DNA from: Pleurodeles waltl
Lineage: Eukaryota; Chordata; Amphibia; Caudata; Salamandridae
DNA length: 64,000 nucleotides
NCBI RefSeq assembly: GCF_031143425.1
Contig: NC_090439.1
Coordinates: forward strand, 645,111,465 to 645,175,464
Direction: 5' to 3'
Positions 33,086 to 43,651 of the stretch are shown here, one piece after another. The position numbers were made by a program, and so were the translations under genes. The stretch's first letter is position 1. Each line of letters begins with the position of its first letter. Under the pieces are notes generated by a model. It was not told the DNA's origin, searched no databases, and saw only the letters and a list, made by a program, of their open reading frames with translations.

Positions 33086-33822
33086 ATAAGTGATGAGTAA
33101 TCCATGACAGGGGAAGCATCTGGCCATGGGACCTTGGGTAATGACACCACTGACACAGAGTGACCCAATGGCCTGGAGGGCAAGAGGAGTGCCACAGGGG
33201 AGACCACAACATCAACATCATTATCAGATTATTTTTCCAGCGGACACTCCCTAATGGTGGCGGACCTTTCGGGACATCTCCCTGTACCATCCTTGTCCAC
33301 CACCCCCTGTTCGATCACTGCCCTCCCTGTTGCTCCCCATCCAATTGGCAATGCCCTCTCACCCCAGAGGGTGGGCATCTCCTTTGCCACAGGCACCTCC
33401 ACCCAGCCCCTTTTACCCCTGCTGCCCTCAGTGAGGAGGATATTGACCTTCTGAGAAGTATCTCTGTGGGTCAGGTAGCCATTGTGAATGCCATCCAGGG
33501 ATTAGTAAGTCTGCTACAACAGATCAATGCATTCCTGGAATGCATTCATGATGCAATGTCTAGCCTACAAAGATCTTTTCAGGATCTGGCCTCCACACTG
33601 ATGGCAGCCAGTCACCCTCTACCTTCCATCCCCTACTCCACCTCGACTTTTTCTACCCCAAATCCCACCTTCCCCCACCTAGCCAAAGCACACAGACAGA
33701 TCTGCATGCATCCACATCAACACACAAGAGGAGCACACACAAATACAAACACCACAAAACACACCAGCACGCAAGAAACCAACAGCCACCCACAGACACA
33801 ACAACAGTCACAACTTCCCTAG
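33086..33822 (+). pseudogene. Harbinger C Myb-like protein, C-terminal part
   Basis: The frame starting near 33089 gives S-D-E, a stop, SMTGEASGHGTLGNDTTDTE, a stop, then a Ser/Pro/Thr-rich linker to 33454. After a frameshift near 33400 the frame ending at 33822 gives LSEEDIDLLRSISVGQVAIV and LQRSFQDLASTLMAAS, an amphipathic helical segment. It ends in a His/Thr/Gln-rich tail with many ACACAC words. This matches the helix-plus-tail plan of the partner proteins in elements A and B. Two stops and one shift. Confidence 0.6.
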
Positions 33823-33890
33823 ACACCCCCACCACTCTGAGCCTCACACACACAACATCCCTCAAACCCACAGGGCCACACCAACAGTCA

Positions 33891-34625
33891 GTGACACACC
33901 CACCACACCCATTATACCCACAGACACCACACCAGCAGACCCCAGGCATCCACCACAAGCACCAAACCCACAAACACCACAAATGCAGACACACAGACAT
34001 CCGGCATACCCAGTCACCACCCCAACAGACACACACATCCACCACTCCATCCCCCAGCACCTCCACCTCCCACACCCCCATGACACTCAAATGCACTCAC
34101 TCACCTACCCCAAAGACACCCACCCAACACAAGCATACCTCCCAGAAAAACACACCCATGACATTCAGATCAATACAGCAGAAAGCCACTCCCTCAAACT
34201 TCAAATCACGACCCCCTTCTGATGACCATCTCCGTGTCCCTAAAATAGTTTTCATGTTTGAACTTGCCCTCTCCCCTGTTCCCTTCTCCTCTGCCCCAAA
34301 CCTAAAAGGGCCCCCAACCACCTCCCAGTCTCTCCATTCCACCTCCAAGGCCACTCCGGCCCCACTACAAGCACTCTTACCTCTGAACCCAGAAGAAGCC
34401 CACCCATTCCAAAAAGAAGACCACCCCTCCAAAGCCCAAGGCCAAACCCCGCCTTCGAAATCCAACCCCCCACAGATGATCCCTGAGGTGCCTGCCCCTT
34501 TGATGCCCCTTCCTGTGGAGGTTCTGTGGAAGTTAGGAGTCAAGTTTTTGCACACCACTGTGCTATTATGGACCAAAAATGGACTAGCTAATTCCCTTAA
34601 TTCTAATTCTATTTGGTTATTATAA
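33891..34625 (+). other. Open frame of low-complexity Pro/Thr/His sequence
   Basis: 244 codons open on +, rich in Thr, Pro, His, Ser and Lys, derived largely from a CA/CC-rich tract (33690-34200). It may continue the tail of the Harbinger C partner or be a by-product of composition. The opposite strand is open too (34097-34924), which favours composition. Confidence 0.3.
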
Positions 34626-34729
34626 ACCCAAACAGTTGTTGTTTTATTGGGTACACCTTTGTCCTGCAATTCATTTTCTACCATTATGTTATTCCTGAGT
34701 AACTTGTGTTGTGTGTAGGGGTGGGTGGC

Positions 34730-35660
34730 GAGCACCGCTCCACTGCAGAGTTTTGACACTCCAAGCAGAGCGCTGAGTTCACCCAAAACCTCTGCTAGCC
34801 CCGCCAGTGAAGCGGAGCGCCCCCGGTGCAGAATGCAGCCCATGTAATGGGCTACACAGGAGTGGTGGCATCCACTGAACAGGGGTGGTGGGGTGGGACA
34901 GGGCGCTAAGGGATAGGGAGGCATTTAAAAAAACACCAAAAAAAAACCACTTACCTTCGAGGGGAGATACGTTTGTCTCCCCTCTGTCCTCTTTCTGGCT
35001 GCACAGGCTCCCAGACAATCACAACGCTTCTGAAAGCAGCACCGTGATTGCTCTGAGCAGCCTGCTTCACTGCTCAGACTGGTAATGGGAACATGGGCAT
35101 GTTCTCTACCTGGCTGTGCTATACAGTTGAGTAGAGAACATGCAAAGTGTGCATGTATTTTTGGCCAGCCCAACATAGCCGGCCAAACAGACATGTGCAC
35201 TTTGTGTGCACATAGCCCTCTTCCGGCACTCTCCATTCAGCCCAGCCCCACCACGCCCCGTACTACAAGTAAACATAAAATGATAATAAAGTACTGTACA
35301 TTATTATCATTATTATCCTTTTTGGGATATCCAGCGAGGCGATGCTCCTCCACCTTAGCAAAGGAGCAGCCCCTGCTACACAGCAACAGTAGGCCGGTGC
35401 ACAAGAGGCCTGAAACGGCAGCTGTCACTGCCTACAGCTACTCCTGAATGTGCCAGATCTCGGAACCGCTAATCAGGGTCAGGTCTGGCTAACCAGGCCG
35501 GACCCTGCTTAGTGCTTCTGAGATCAGACACTTTTAGGACTCTGTGGCTCACGGAACTCTGCCTCCGTGGAATTCCACAAAGTTTTTAATCAATTCTGTG
35601 GAATTCCAAAGAGTGGAACTCCGTGACCTCCGCCCAGACCTAGTGGTGTGCCTACTGTGT
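34730..35660. repeat. SINE-like or fold-back repeat with 5S-rRNA-like hairpin
   Basis: From GGTGGCGAGCACCGCTCC to GTGGAACTCCGTGACC. Inverted motifs occur at several scales: GTAGAGAACATG(C)-type words at 35099-35140 and CGGAACTCTGCCTCCGTGGA / GGAATTCCAAAGAGTGGAAC around 35555-35625. The hairpin at 35453-35530 is listed separately. Edges are uncertain and no target duplication was found. Confidence 0.45.
35453..35530. repeat. Inverted pair of 5S-rRNA-like internal promoter sequences
   Basis: On +, AGATCTCGGAACCGCTAATC then AGGGTCAGGTCTGGCTAACC. On -, from 35530, TCTGATCTCAGAAGCACTAA then GCAGGGTCCGGCCTGGTTAG. Both arms look like the 5S rRNA core (GATCTCGGAAGCTAAGCAGG ... GCCTGGTTAG, recalled from the family). 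The arms pair with each other around GGCTAACCAGGCC. It is not a full 5S gene: the 5' third and the 3' end are missing. Confidence 0.62.
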
Positions 35661-37005
35661 GTGTGTTTCAACCTAATTGCTGTTCCTTTTGCTGTTGTTT
35701 GCAGTATGTGACTCTGTGGCAGTGCTGTTGTCCCCCCAATACAAGGGTATATGTTGAGTGTATGGATATGTGGGTGTTCATGCAATGGTGGTGTCATGGC
35801 ATTTTGTACTGTTTGTTGTGGTAAGTATTTCATCTTGTGTTGTCCAATTTGAGCATGTATAGGGTTAGACTTGTCCCCTTGGTATGGCTTATGTATTCAT
35901 CTGATGTGTGTCAGCTTCAGTTTTGTTTTTACAGACATGGAGTGTGTTCAGTTGTGCTAGCTGTGTTTGCATTTGCCTGTGCATGTGTCCATTTAGCTGT
36001 GTGTACCTTGCAGCTAGCTCCTGTAGATGTATGTCCCATGCAGTTGGAGTTGTATGTGCTTTGGTGACTTGCATTTCCATATTGTGCAGAAGGGCATGTC
36101 ATTGGGGTCCAGTACTGTTTGTCCCTGTGTCACATGTAGAGTCATGTCCTGTGCAGATGTTTTTTAAGGGTCATGTGCAAAGTTATATGTATCCCAGTGC
36201 AGCCTCCTTCCCTGAGTGCTCCTGATGCTCCCTCCCTATTGCGCAGGTATTGTTAGCATAGTGCTCTTTGCCTATTTGTCTCTCTGTCTATTGTGCATGC
36301 CATTGTCCTTCTATTATGCTGTGCTGTGGGTGATGTGTGTGTCCATTGCAGGACAGTTTAATGGTAGTGGTGTTTCTGTTCCATGCCACATCCATACATA
36401 TGTGTATTGTATGTGACGAGAGTCAATGGCCTGTGAGAAATGTATGTGAGTTGTATTTGTATATATGATTTTGTTGTGTTGGTGATGTATGAGACAATAA
36501 TCCCTGTGCCTAGGGTGTGTGGCTGTGTGTTTTGGTGTAGTGTTGCAGTGCAGTGTGAGTGACCTGCCCAAAGGGGGTGTATTGTGGCTGTGGACGTGTC
36601 CATTTTTATTTATGAATCTGATCCGGGACACAATGAGACGTGTACTTATTGTCCATAGTGTGACCCCCATATGATGTGAATGACAGCGCAATGAGCTGGT
36701 GTTATGGTTAATGACACAGGTAGGTGTGTGTAGTTACGGTTGGTTGCCCCCACTGCGATGTAGATTTTGTGCTCTATCGATGATCAACAACAGCGGTAGG
36801 ACGTGCATGATGGGTTCCATGGCTTCAGTGGATGTGTAAGGCTGCCTGCAGGTGTGAGTCTCCCTTTATAGTCCCTGTTTCTGCCTTCTGAGAAATGGTG
36901 GTTGGACCGCCACGGTCACATTGCCAGTGTGCAACCTTGTAATGTGCCTGGGGGCAACATAGGCTCTGCCAGCCTGTTTATGCAGTCTTGTGACAGTGGT
37001 GGTCT
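35661..37005. other. TG-rich non-coding region
   Basis: Many TGTGT words. Only short frames. Probably decayed transposon spacer, perhaps of Harbinger C, but no end or gene is recognisable. Confidence 0.3.
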
Positions 37006-37085
37006 GTGTTACCAGGCGGGGCCAGCAGGAGCATGGCACAAATGACTCGTAATACGGGGGTCTTGGGTGTGGTATCCCTTTGGGG

Positions 37086-37187
37086 ATGTAGGACTCAGTA
37101 CCCCTGGGAGACCTTAGGTGTGAGACCTCCAGGAGATCTAGGGCTGAGAACCCCAGGGGGACCTAGGATTCGGTACCCCCAGGTGCC
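37086..37187. repeat. Degenerate minisatellite, about four ~25-bp units
   Basis: Units such as GGACTCAGTACCCCTGGGAG, GGTGTGAGACCTCCAGGAG, GGGCTGAGAACCCCAGGGGG and GGATTCGGTACCCCCAGG follow each other, separated by ACCTTA/ATCTA/ACCTA. Confidence 0.6.
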
Positions 37188-37199
37188 CTGAATATCATA

Positions 37200-39075
37200 A
37201 TCAGTCATTCTCCTGACTGGCTCTCAATACAAAAGGGTCTGCTGCTTGTTAGAGCACTGTGGCCCACTTGAGGGGCATTATATCTGAATGAAGGCTGATG
37301 ATTTGCTGTAGCTGACTGCCTCTGAGGTTGTGCCTCATTGTTACAATGAGGTTCCGACCAAGTGTAGTATGTTGAAGATGTATTCTGTTACTCTACATAG
37401 GAGCCCACGACCAGAGTGGACCATGGGCATAGAAGACCAGCAGGGCAGGTCTGGGAACCCAAAGCAGCCCTGGCAAAATTTAGTTCACCACCCAAGACAA
37501 TTTGGGGGGAAATGGCTAAAATGGCACATTCTACAGCACTGTTTTCATATATGTTCAATTGTATTATTTTTTACAGCATAATAAATGGTGACCTTACAGT
37601 GCACCAGGATACAGAAATCTTTATTTGGGCTCTTCAATGATTCTCTCAGTATCACCCTCCAACCCCTCCAACAGTGCTTCTCATCTCTCCATAGTCCCTC
37701 TCTCACATGTATTTCATTTGTTTTATAGTGCTTTTCATACCAGTGTAAGGTGTTGAAGCATTTAACATCACACACACATGTGTAAATCAGTGTGTACAAA
37801 ATGTTACATAAAACAAAGGGGACTACAAGGTGTAGGATTCACATTTCATACATACTGAGAGGTATTTTCAAAGAATGCTTGGCCGAGGAAAATACCAACT
37901 CAGGATTCAGAATGTAGCACCATGGTTAGGGTTGACTTTACTAGTAAGAATTTATTTCTACCCAAACAAACCCTTTTCAGCAAATTTAGGATAATGAAAG
38001 ACTAGGAAAAAACATAACTTTCTAACCTAGATTACGAATGAAATTTATGACCTGCACAGTACCAAAAGGATCTCTATGACAAAAGCAGTAAGCCACTGAG
38101 CTATGCACATAAAAATACTGTTCTGTGATCTGCATAGTACAAGCTCTTTGTAGCAGGCATATTAACCCTCTGTGCTACCTTAGATGAATCAAAACTGCCA
38201 CTAGACAAAACTCTGGTCTCTCTAGAGCAGGTACATTAATCACAAGAGTTATCTCTGCACCTTTATTGTTGCCTGAAAACTGTTGGATATACAAGGAAAT
38301 CTGCAGTGCTATTAAAACTGCTGCACTCCTAAAAACTGCCCTCCTAGTAACAAAAGCATCCCCCATCCTTCCAACCTCCCGGGAAAATGCCCGATACGGC
38401 AAGTCCAGCCTTGCTCCTTTTTCACAAAAATCCTCAGAATGGATATCTTATTTGACATGTCTAAGATTATTTTGTTTCCTGACAGTGCCTAGCCTTCTAG
38501 GAACCGTCTACTATGTCCCTGCAATAACACTTAACAGCAAATTGTAATTTGTTTTACTCTGCAAATTATATTCTGTTGCTAGGAAACGTAATCTAGGACA
38601 ATGCAGGCCAGAAATGAAGGCACTCTAGCAGCTTCCAACAGAGAATTGCTGTTTAGCTACAATTCACTTTATTCAAAGTGGTTTGGCGAGGAGGAGGTTT
38701 TGTGGCAAAACAGACCACTGACAATAGGATGAATTATACTGACATTTTTTGTCTATTTTAATTGTGAGGCATTGTGACGAGATTTCTAGTAGAAAAAGAG
38801 TAGGCATTTTAAACGTATTCAATTAATACATTTTAATGATTATTTTATTTAGAATCTATACTTTTATGACTTTTTTAAGTCGAAAAAGATGATGATGATG
38901 ATGATGATAATGATGAAGAGCAATTTTAACCTATGGCAGCTTATGGCATGAACATCCAATCCTTGAAAAATAGGGATCGGGTAGGGTGATCAGTGGGCTC
39001 TGGCTGCTCCCTGCGTTTGATCTCTTTACTGGTATTCACAGACATAACGTGGTGCTTTGTATTCCAAAAATAATC
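37200..39075. other. No recognisable gene; one GAT microsatellite
   Basis: AT-rich sequence without a supported ORF. A (GAT)n run lies at about 38889-38920. The right end includes CTAAG (39076-39080), the target duplication of the gypsy element. Confidence 0.4.
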
Positions 39076-39080
39076 CTAAG

Positions 39081-39267
39081 TGTAGGATAGCTGCTTGGGG
39101 CCACGACCAGCCCTGGGCACAAAATAATACACGTGTGCTCGGTACTTGGTTATTAGGGAAACTGCGTCAGCGCAGTCCCTCATTTATTTAATCACCTCGG
39201 TTCCGCGTTCCGTCCGGACAAGCGGAACCAGTTACAAAGTATTGGAGAGGCCGGGTGGCTCTCTACA
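39081..39267 (-). repeat. 3' LTR of gypsy element
   Basis: 187 bp, on + TGTAGGATAGCTGC ... GGCTCTCTACA. On the coding strand it carries AATAAA (in TTAAATAAATGAGG), a poly(A) signal. It has an extra GCGCA relative to the other LTR. Confidence 0.93.
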
Positions 39268-39277
39268 TCCCTCCCAT
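39268..39277 (-). promoter_or_regulatory. Polypurine tract
   Basis: ATGGGAGGGA on the minus strand, directly before the 3' LTR: the plus-strand DNA primer site of LTR retroelements. Confidence 0.8.
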
Positions 39278-39356
39278 GTTTTACTTCACACAGAAGAGGA
39301 GAAACAACCCAAAACAAAAAAAAACACAAATATATATATGTGAACATGAAAAAATG

Positions 39357-39900
39357 TCAAAACACCGATAGGAGGCATGCAGCGTCTGAGAACGAAACTC
39401 TTCTGATGACAAGACAGCCAGGATCTACCACAGCTCCGTATGGACAAAGCGAACATACGAAATCTCGGAGCCGACTTTTCGGGACCGGATTAGAGCGTAG
39501 ATTATAGCGCCCGCCCCTAAGAGGGGATCCCTCAGAAACGTCGGTTTCACCTGGATGAGATCGGGCACTTGGCATCACCACCGGAGCGTCCCCATTCCCG
39601 GCCTCCTCGGCAGTAGACTCCAACGTGGAGTCATCGACCTCCTCCTCCTGATTTACGACTGGGGTTCCGTCACTCCTGAAATACGATACGTTTCTGGTGA
39701 CCCTCTGACTGCCTCGAGCTGCTGTCACCATGGCACCTCGTACACTGACAACTTGCCAGGGTTCGGGCTCAAACGGAGTCTGGAATTTTCCTCCTGGCCG
39801 ACGATTCTTCACCACCACTTTGTCCCCCTTTTGAAACCCTCGATATTTACTTTGCTGTCGCTTGGTGGCTTTACAATTGGTACACTCTCTGCGTTATTGC
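39357..39900 (-). pseudogene. Gypsy integrase C-terminal tail
   Basis: The frame 39818-39357, extended upstream in phase to about 39890 (TNCKATKRQQSKYRGFQKGD), gives VVVKNRRPGGKF ... FEPEPWQVVSVRGAMVTA. That is the SH3-like GPY-type C-terminal domain region, followed by a Ser/Glu-rich tail. The HHCC zinc-binding and DDE core domains that should come first are missing; the deletion junction lies around 39890-40000. Confidence 0.75.
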
Positions 39901-39906
39901 GTGGCA

Positions 39907-40350
39907 TCAACATCGAGCCCGGGTGCGACCCACTGAGGACCAGACGGAATGCAATCCCTTGGAGGGGCCTACAATGTCTCCTACACTCAGGGCTTTAGGG
40001 CACGCCGATTGCACCACCATGTTGACGAATATCTCTGTGCTCTCCTCATCATTCTCCTGAGAGTCATTGGACGTGTCTGCGGATGGGTGACGAGACAAAT
40101 AGTCTGCAGGGTTATTCACTCCTGGCCGATAGACGACGGTAAATCGGTAAGGTTGCAACAAAACGGTCCACTGTTCTATCCGTGGGGGTGCCAGACGAGG
40201 ACAGCCAGCAAACAATGCGACCAAAGGCTTGTGATCCGTCACCACCCAGAACTCTTGGCCATACAGGTATAAGTGGAAGTGTTTGCACGCCCACCGGATC
40301 GCCAGAGCCTCCCGTTCTATTTGGGCATAGCGTGTTTCTACTGACGACAA
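39907..40350 (-). pseudogene. Gypsy RNase H segment
   Basis: Reads SSVETRYAQIEREALAIRWA, then FWVVTDHKPLVALF and NNPADYLSRHPS, the RNase H block of Ty3/gypsy pol (E in EREALA, D in VTDHKPL). It is out of frame with the RT before it: a 1-nt shift near 40400. It ends at the integrase deletion. Confidence 0.9.
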
Positions 40351-41066
40351 TGCTCTACTGGCATATGCAACCGGAACCCACTCCTGCGGGTTTTGCTCCT
40401 GCAGAAGAACGCACCTAGCCCTACTGGACTAGCATCTACCACGACCTCCGTTCGCCGGTGAGGGTTAAAGTACGCCTTTGTTGACTTGTCAAGTAGCGCT
40501 GTCTTGATGTCGGCAAACGCTTTGTCTGCCATTGGACTCCATTCCCACCGATACCCGGTCTTAGTGAGTTGTCTGAGGGGTTCAGCCATGGTCGCAAGCT
40601 GCGGGATAAACCTACCACAATATGTTGCCATGCCCAGGAAACTTCTCACTTCTGTGGTGTTCTTCGGGATCGGCACTTGACAGATAGCATCCGCTTTACG
40701 AGGGTCAACTTGCAGACCATTCTTTGGAAAGACATAGCCGAAAAATTCTACTGACATCTGATAGAACGCACATTTCTTTTTATGGTGTGTTAGACCTGCC
40801 TCTGATAACCTTTGCAATGTAGCTCTTAGGTGTCGGTGATGTTCTTCTCGGGTTTTGGAGTATATGAGGATGTCATCACTCAAGTTGATTACCCCTTGCA
40901 GTCCTGAGAGCATCTCCCTTATCGCGTTTTGAAATACTTTGACGGCTGAGGATACCCCAAAGCTCAGTCTTTTGTATCGCCTAAGTCCCACATGCGTTGA
41001 AAAGGTAGTGATATTTCTACTATCAGGCTCCAGTTCCAGCTGATGATACCCAGCATTGAGGTCCAA
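40338..41066 (-). pseudogene. Gypsy reverse transcriptase, second part
   Basis: LDLNAGYHQLELEPDSRNIT, RYKRLSFGVSSAVKVFQNAI, then the catalytic block INLSDDILIYSKT and the thumb FFGYVFPKNGLQVDPRKADA, followed by the connection domain. The active site reads LSDD where YVDD/YLDD is usual; both Asp are kept. A TGA at the DLNGAQ-stop-FSKLDLN position (near 41074) separates it from the first part, and a frameshift ends it. Confidence 0.92.
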
Positions 41067-41075
41067 CTTCGAGAA

Positions 41076-42083
41076 TCACTGTGCACCATTCAGATCTGCT
41101 ATGATATCATCCATTGTAGGTGTTATATGCCGCTCCCTTTTAATCACCTTGTTGGGCAGGCGCATGTCAACACATAGACGGATGGCACCAAGTTGCTTAG
41201 GTTTCGGCGCTATTACCAACGGCGACACCCACGGTGTGGGCCCTTCTACCTTCTCAATCACTCCTTGATCTTCAAGTAGTTGTAGTTCCCTTTCCACGGC
41301 GGGGCGTAGGTGAAACGGAACTCGTCGGTGCCTGAGAGCAACACGTGTCACCCTGTGATCTATGTGTAGCTTAACACTTTTACCTTTGAGTCGCCCTAGG
41401 CCTTCGAAGAGCTGCGGAAACTCATTAACTAAGCGTTCAGCATGAGAGTCATATATTTGTAGCGCGAAACATACTAACTCAAGCTCCTCCGCGGTGTGGC
41501 ACCCCAACAGCGTACCTCGGTCTCCAGCCACCACATAGAATCGCGCCCGTGCAGCCACTTGTTCGCTGGACACTGATACCTCCACCGTGCCCCTCAGAGG
41601 AAGCGGTTCTCTGCCCCCATAGTTGTAAATTCTGGTGGTAGTTGGGGAGAGCACTGGTGTGGGGGTCAGCTGCCTGAACAGAGTCTCATCCATCACATTT
41701 ACCGATGCGCCTGTGTCTATGAGCACTGTTGCTGACTTGCCATTGATGTGGACCTTGCTCATGGGTGGAGGTCGCTTTTTCTGTTGCCTCTCACCAGTGA
41801 ACGAGATGACAAAAATGTCTTCATCTTCATCCTCTTCGAAGATGGGGGTTTTCTGAGCCATCGTCTCGCTAGAATTATCAGCCTCGGCGGTCACACTTCT
41901 GACCCTGGCGTCTCTTCTTCTCTGGTTCCCTTGCCAGCCTTTGCCAGACCTGCATACTCTAGCAAAGTGGTTGTCTTTTCCACACTTGTCACATTGTTTT
42001 CCTTTTGCGGGGCACGCCATGGGTGGTTTGTGATCATACCCACAGCTTCGGCAGGTGCGAGCATTTTGTCCGCCAAAGTTCAC
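41076..42083 (-). pseudogene. Gypsy nucleocapsid, protease and start of reverse transcriptase
   Basis: CDKCGKDNHFARVC is a classic CCHC zinc knuckle (C-x2-C-x4-H-x4-C). The aspartic protease follows with VLIDTGASVNVMDE (DTGA active site) and a later TLLGCHTAEEL flap region. The RT N-part follows: RRVPFHLRPAVERELQLLED, QGVIEKVEGPTPWVSPLVIA, RLCVDMRLPNKVIKRERHIT, to DLNGAQ and TGA. The opening is in phase with gag across a TGA, so gag-pol was probably one frame. Confidence 0.93.
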
Positions 42084-42086
42084 CTT

Positions 42087-42740
42087 TCATCCTGATGGTT
42101 GGCGCATCTGGATGGCCTCCACTTGCTCTTCCTTCACCTGGACCGGGTGTGCAGTCGACGCAGCTGCCAGGGACTGTCCCCGTACTGCTGCCATGGCATC
42201 TGCTCTCACTGCTGATAACTCATGTGAACGTGCTAACACCAGGATGTCATCAAGGGGCATACCCTTCTGGCGTAGGATGAGTTTCTTCAGTGCATTTGAA
42301 CGACATCCTTGAATGATCTGCGCCCTGATCTCCTCTTGTTGATTCAGGCCTACGCATGAGCTTGCTAGTTTTCTTAATCGGGCATAGAACATGTCCATTG
42401 ATTCGACATCAGTTTGTTGAGCCTGCCGAAGTTTAAAACGCTCAAAGTCTGAAATTAGTTGTGGGTCAAAATGCTTGTTCAGAGCTTCGACCGCCGCATT
42501 GAAGTCCGACTTATCACCCATGTTGGGGAGCGCATCAAACAATTCTTGCAGCTCATCCCCTCCCATTAACAGCATGAGAGACCTGCGCACAGCTTCATCT
42601 GTCTCTCTCGTGGCGCAGAAGTAATTCTCTAATCGGTTCAGCCATAAGCGCCATCTTGGCGAGGCAGTGGCTGGGTCAATCAGTTGGCTAAATGGTGGCA
42701 GTGCGGTTACTGATGAGTGGGCACTGGGGCCCGCTTGCAC
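42087..42740 (-). CDS. gag: Gypsy gag (capsid) protein
   Basis: 217 codons, capsid-like and largely helical: FSQLIDPATASPRWRLWLNR near the start, then LMLLMGGDELQELFDALPNM, LNKHFDPQLISDFERFKLRQ and MDMFYARLRKLASSC. It ends MRQPSG then TGA, and the next codons run on in the same frame into the zinc-knuckle region. The TGA is either a mutated CGA or, less likely, a natural readthrough site. The start ATG follows a T-rich (on +) leader. Confidence 0.88.
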   Translation of the reverse strand: MQAGPSAHSSVTALPPFSQLIDPATASPRWRLWLNRLENYFCATRETDEAVRRSLMLLMGGDELQELFDALPNMGDKSDFNAAVEALNKHFDPQLISDFERFKLRQAQQTDVESMDMFYARLRKLASSCVGLNQQEEIRAQIIQGCRSNALKKLILRQKGMPLDDILVLARSHELSAVRADAMAAVRGQSLAAASTAHPVQVKEEQVEAIQMRQPSG

Positions 42741-43449
42741 ATGTGTCTGGGGGTTTTCCTGTGCTGGGGCACTTATGGTGTGTTTTGGTTTCTTGTGTCA
42801 CTACTTCTTTATATGCTTATTTACCCCCCCTTTTTTTTTCTCTACAGGGGCTGCACTTGTTTGCTAATTTTCACTTTTTGATGTTCCAGGTAGTTTATTG
42901 ATTTAAGTCTCTTTTTTTTTTCCACATGGCCTCCTGCCCTATTTACAGCTCCTTTTTTTTTTTTTTTTCCTTCTTTTTTTTTTCTCTCTTTCCCAGGGCC
43001 TCCTGCCCTCTTTACAGCTCCTTTTGGTTTTTTTTTTTTCTTGAGTGGGGGCTCGTGCCCCTCCGGCTCCTATGCTGTGTTCCCCTCTCTGGGGAGCACA
43101 GCCCGAGCGGCCTGAAGGCAGGGGTTTGTGTGCCCGATATTGCACACGCCCCTCGTGGTGCTGCCGGGCCGGAGCGCTGCCTCCTGGTCACGTTTTTTTT
43201 TTTCTAAAGCTGCGCTTGCAGCTTTCCGAGGCTGTGCGCGCCTCCCGTGTGGCAGCACAGCACTCCGAATGAGTACGGGACGCCAAATGTCCCTTGCGGC
43301 AAAGAGGCAGGGCGCGCCTCCCAGATCAGAGCGCCCGCGCCACTTGCCTCTCTTAGATCCGACGCTGTCGGAGCCACCGGGCACCGAGCTCCAGCCCGTC
43401 TTCTCCTCACTCTAATACGTCCTCTGGGGACAACCGGGGTTTCAGATAG
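42741..43449 (-). other. Gypsy 5' leader
   Basis: Untranslated leader between PBS and gag. The gag-proximal half has several A-tracts on the coding strand (T10-T17 on + near 42825, 42912, 42950-42990 and 43030). The PBS-proximal half (43050-43440) is GC-rich. Confidence 0.6.
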
Positions 43450-43463
43450 CCCGCTCGTCGCCA
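43450..43463 (-). promoter_or_regulatory. Primer-binding site
   Basis: TGGCGACGAGCGGG on the coding strand, 1 nt after the 5' LTR. It is complementary to a tRNA 3' end with CCA; the tRNA identity was not determined. Confidence 0.78.
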
Positions 43464-43464
43464 C

Positions 43465-43646
43465 TGTATGATAGCTGCTTGGTGCCACGACCAGCCTTGG
43501 GCACAAAATAATACACGTGTGCTCGGTACTTGGTTATTAGGGAAACTGCGTCAGTCCCTCATTTATTTAATCACCTTGGTTCTGCGTTCTGTCCGGACAC
43601 GCGGAACCAGTTACAAAGTATTGGAGAGGCCGGGTGGCTCTCTACA
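43465..43646 (-). repeat. 5' LTR of gypsy element
   Basis: 182 bp, on + TGTATGATAGCTGC ... GGCTCTCTACA; about 96 percent identical to 39081-39267 outside a 5-nt indel. Confidence 0.93.
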
Positions 43647-43651
43647 CTAAG

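Larger units (their letters stand above)
27640..34625 (+). mobile_element. PIF/Harbinger element C: Myb-like gene region
   Basis: A third, unrelated-in-detail Harbinger copy, recognised only through its Myb-like gene: exons at about 27868-27937 and 30107-30365, then a C-terminal region at 33086-33822. It has been enlarged by a MITE (28183-28745) and perhaps by an LTR-like segment (32240-33075). No HARBI1 relic was found to its right, where one is expected, and no terminal repeats were identified. Outer bounds are estimates. Confidence 0.55.
39081..43646 (-). mobile_element. Ty3/gypsy retrotransposon with both LTRs, integrase core deleted
   Basis: 4566 bp, minus strand, flanked by CTAAG (39076-39080 and 43647-43651). 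LTRs: 39081-39267 (3') and 43465-43646 (5'), each TG...CA. Order in its own direction: 5' LTR, PBS, leader, gag (42740-42087), nucleocapsid-protease-RT (42083-40338), RNase H (40350-39907), integrase C-terminal tail (39900-39357), polypurine tract, 3' LTR. The integrase zinc-binding and catalytic domains are absent. The LTRs differ by about 7 substitutions and a 5-nt indel. Two in-frame TGA codons and a frameshift also break pol, so it is non-autonomous. Confidence 0.94.

Noticed and set aside
34097..34924. 275-codon minus-strand ORF
   Set aside because: Antisense to the Pro/Thr/His-rich frame, in CA/CC-rich DNA. No domain is recognisable.
35453..35530. A true 5S rRNA gene
   Set aside because: Only the internal core is present, in two inverted copies. 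The 5' third and the terminator are missing.
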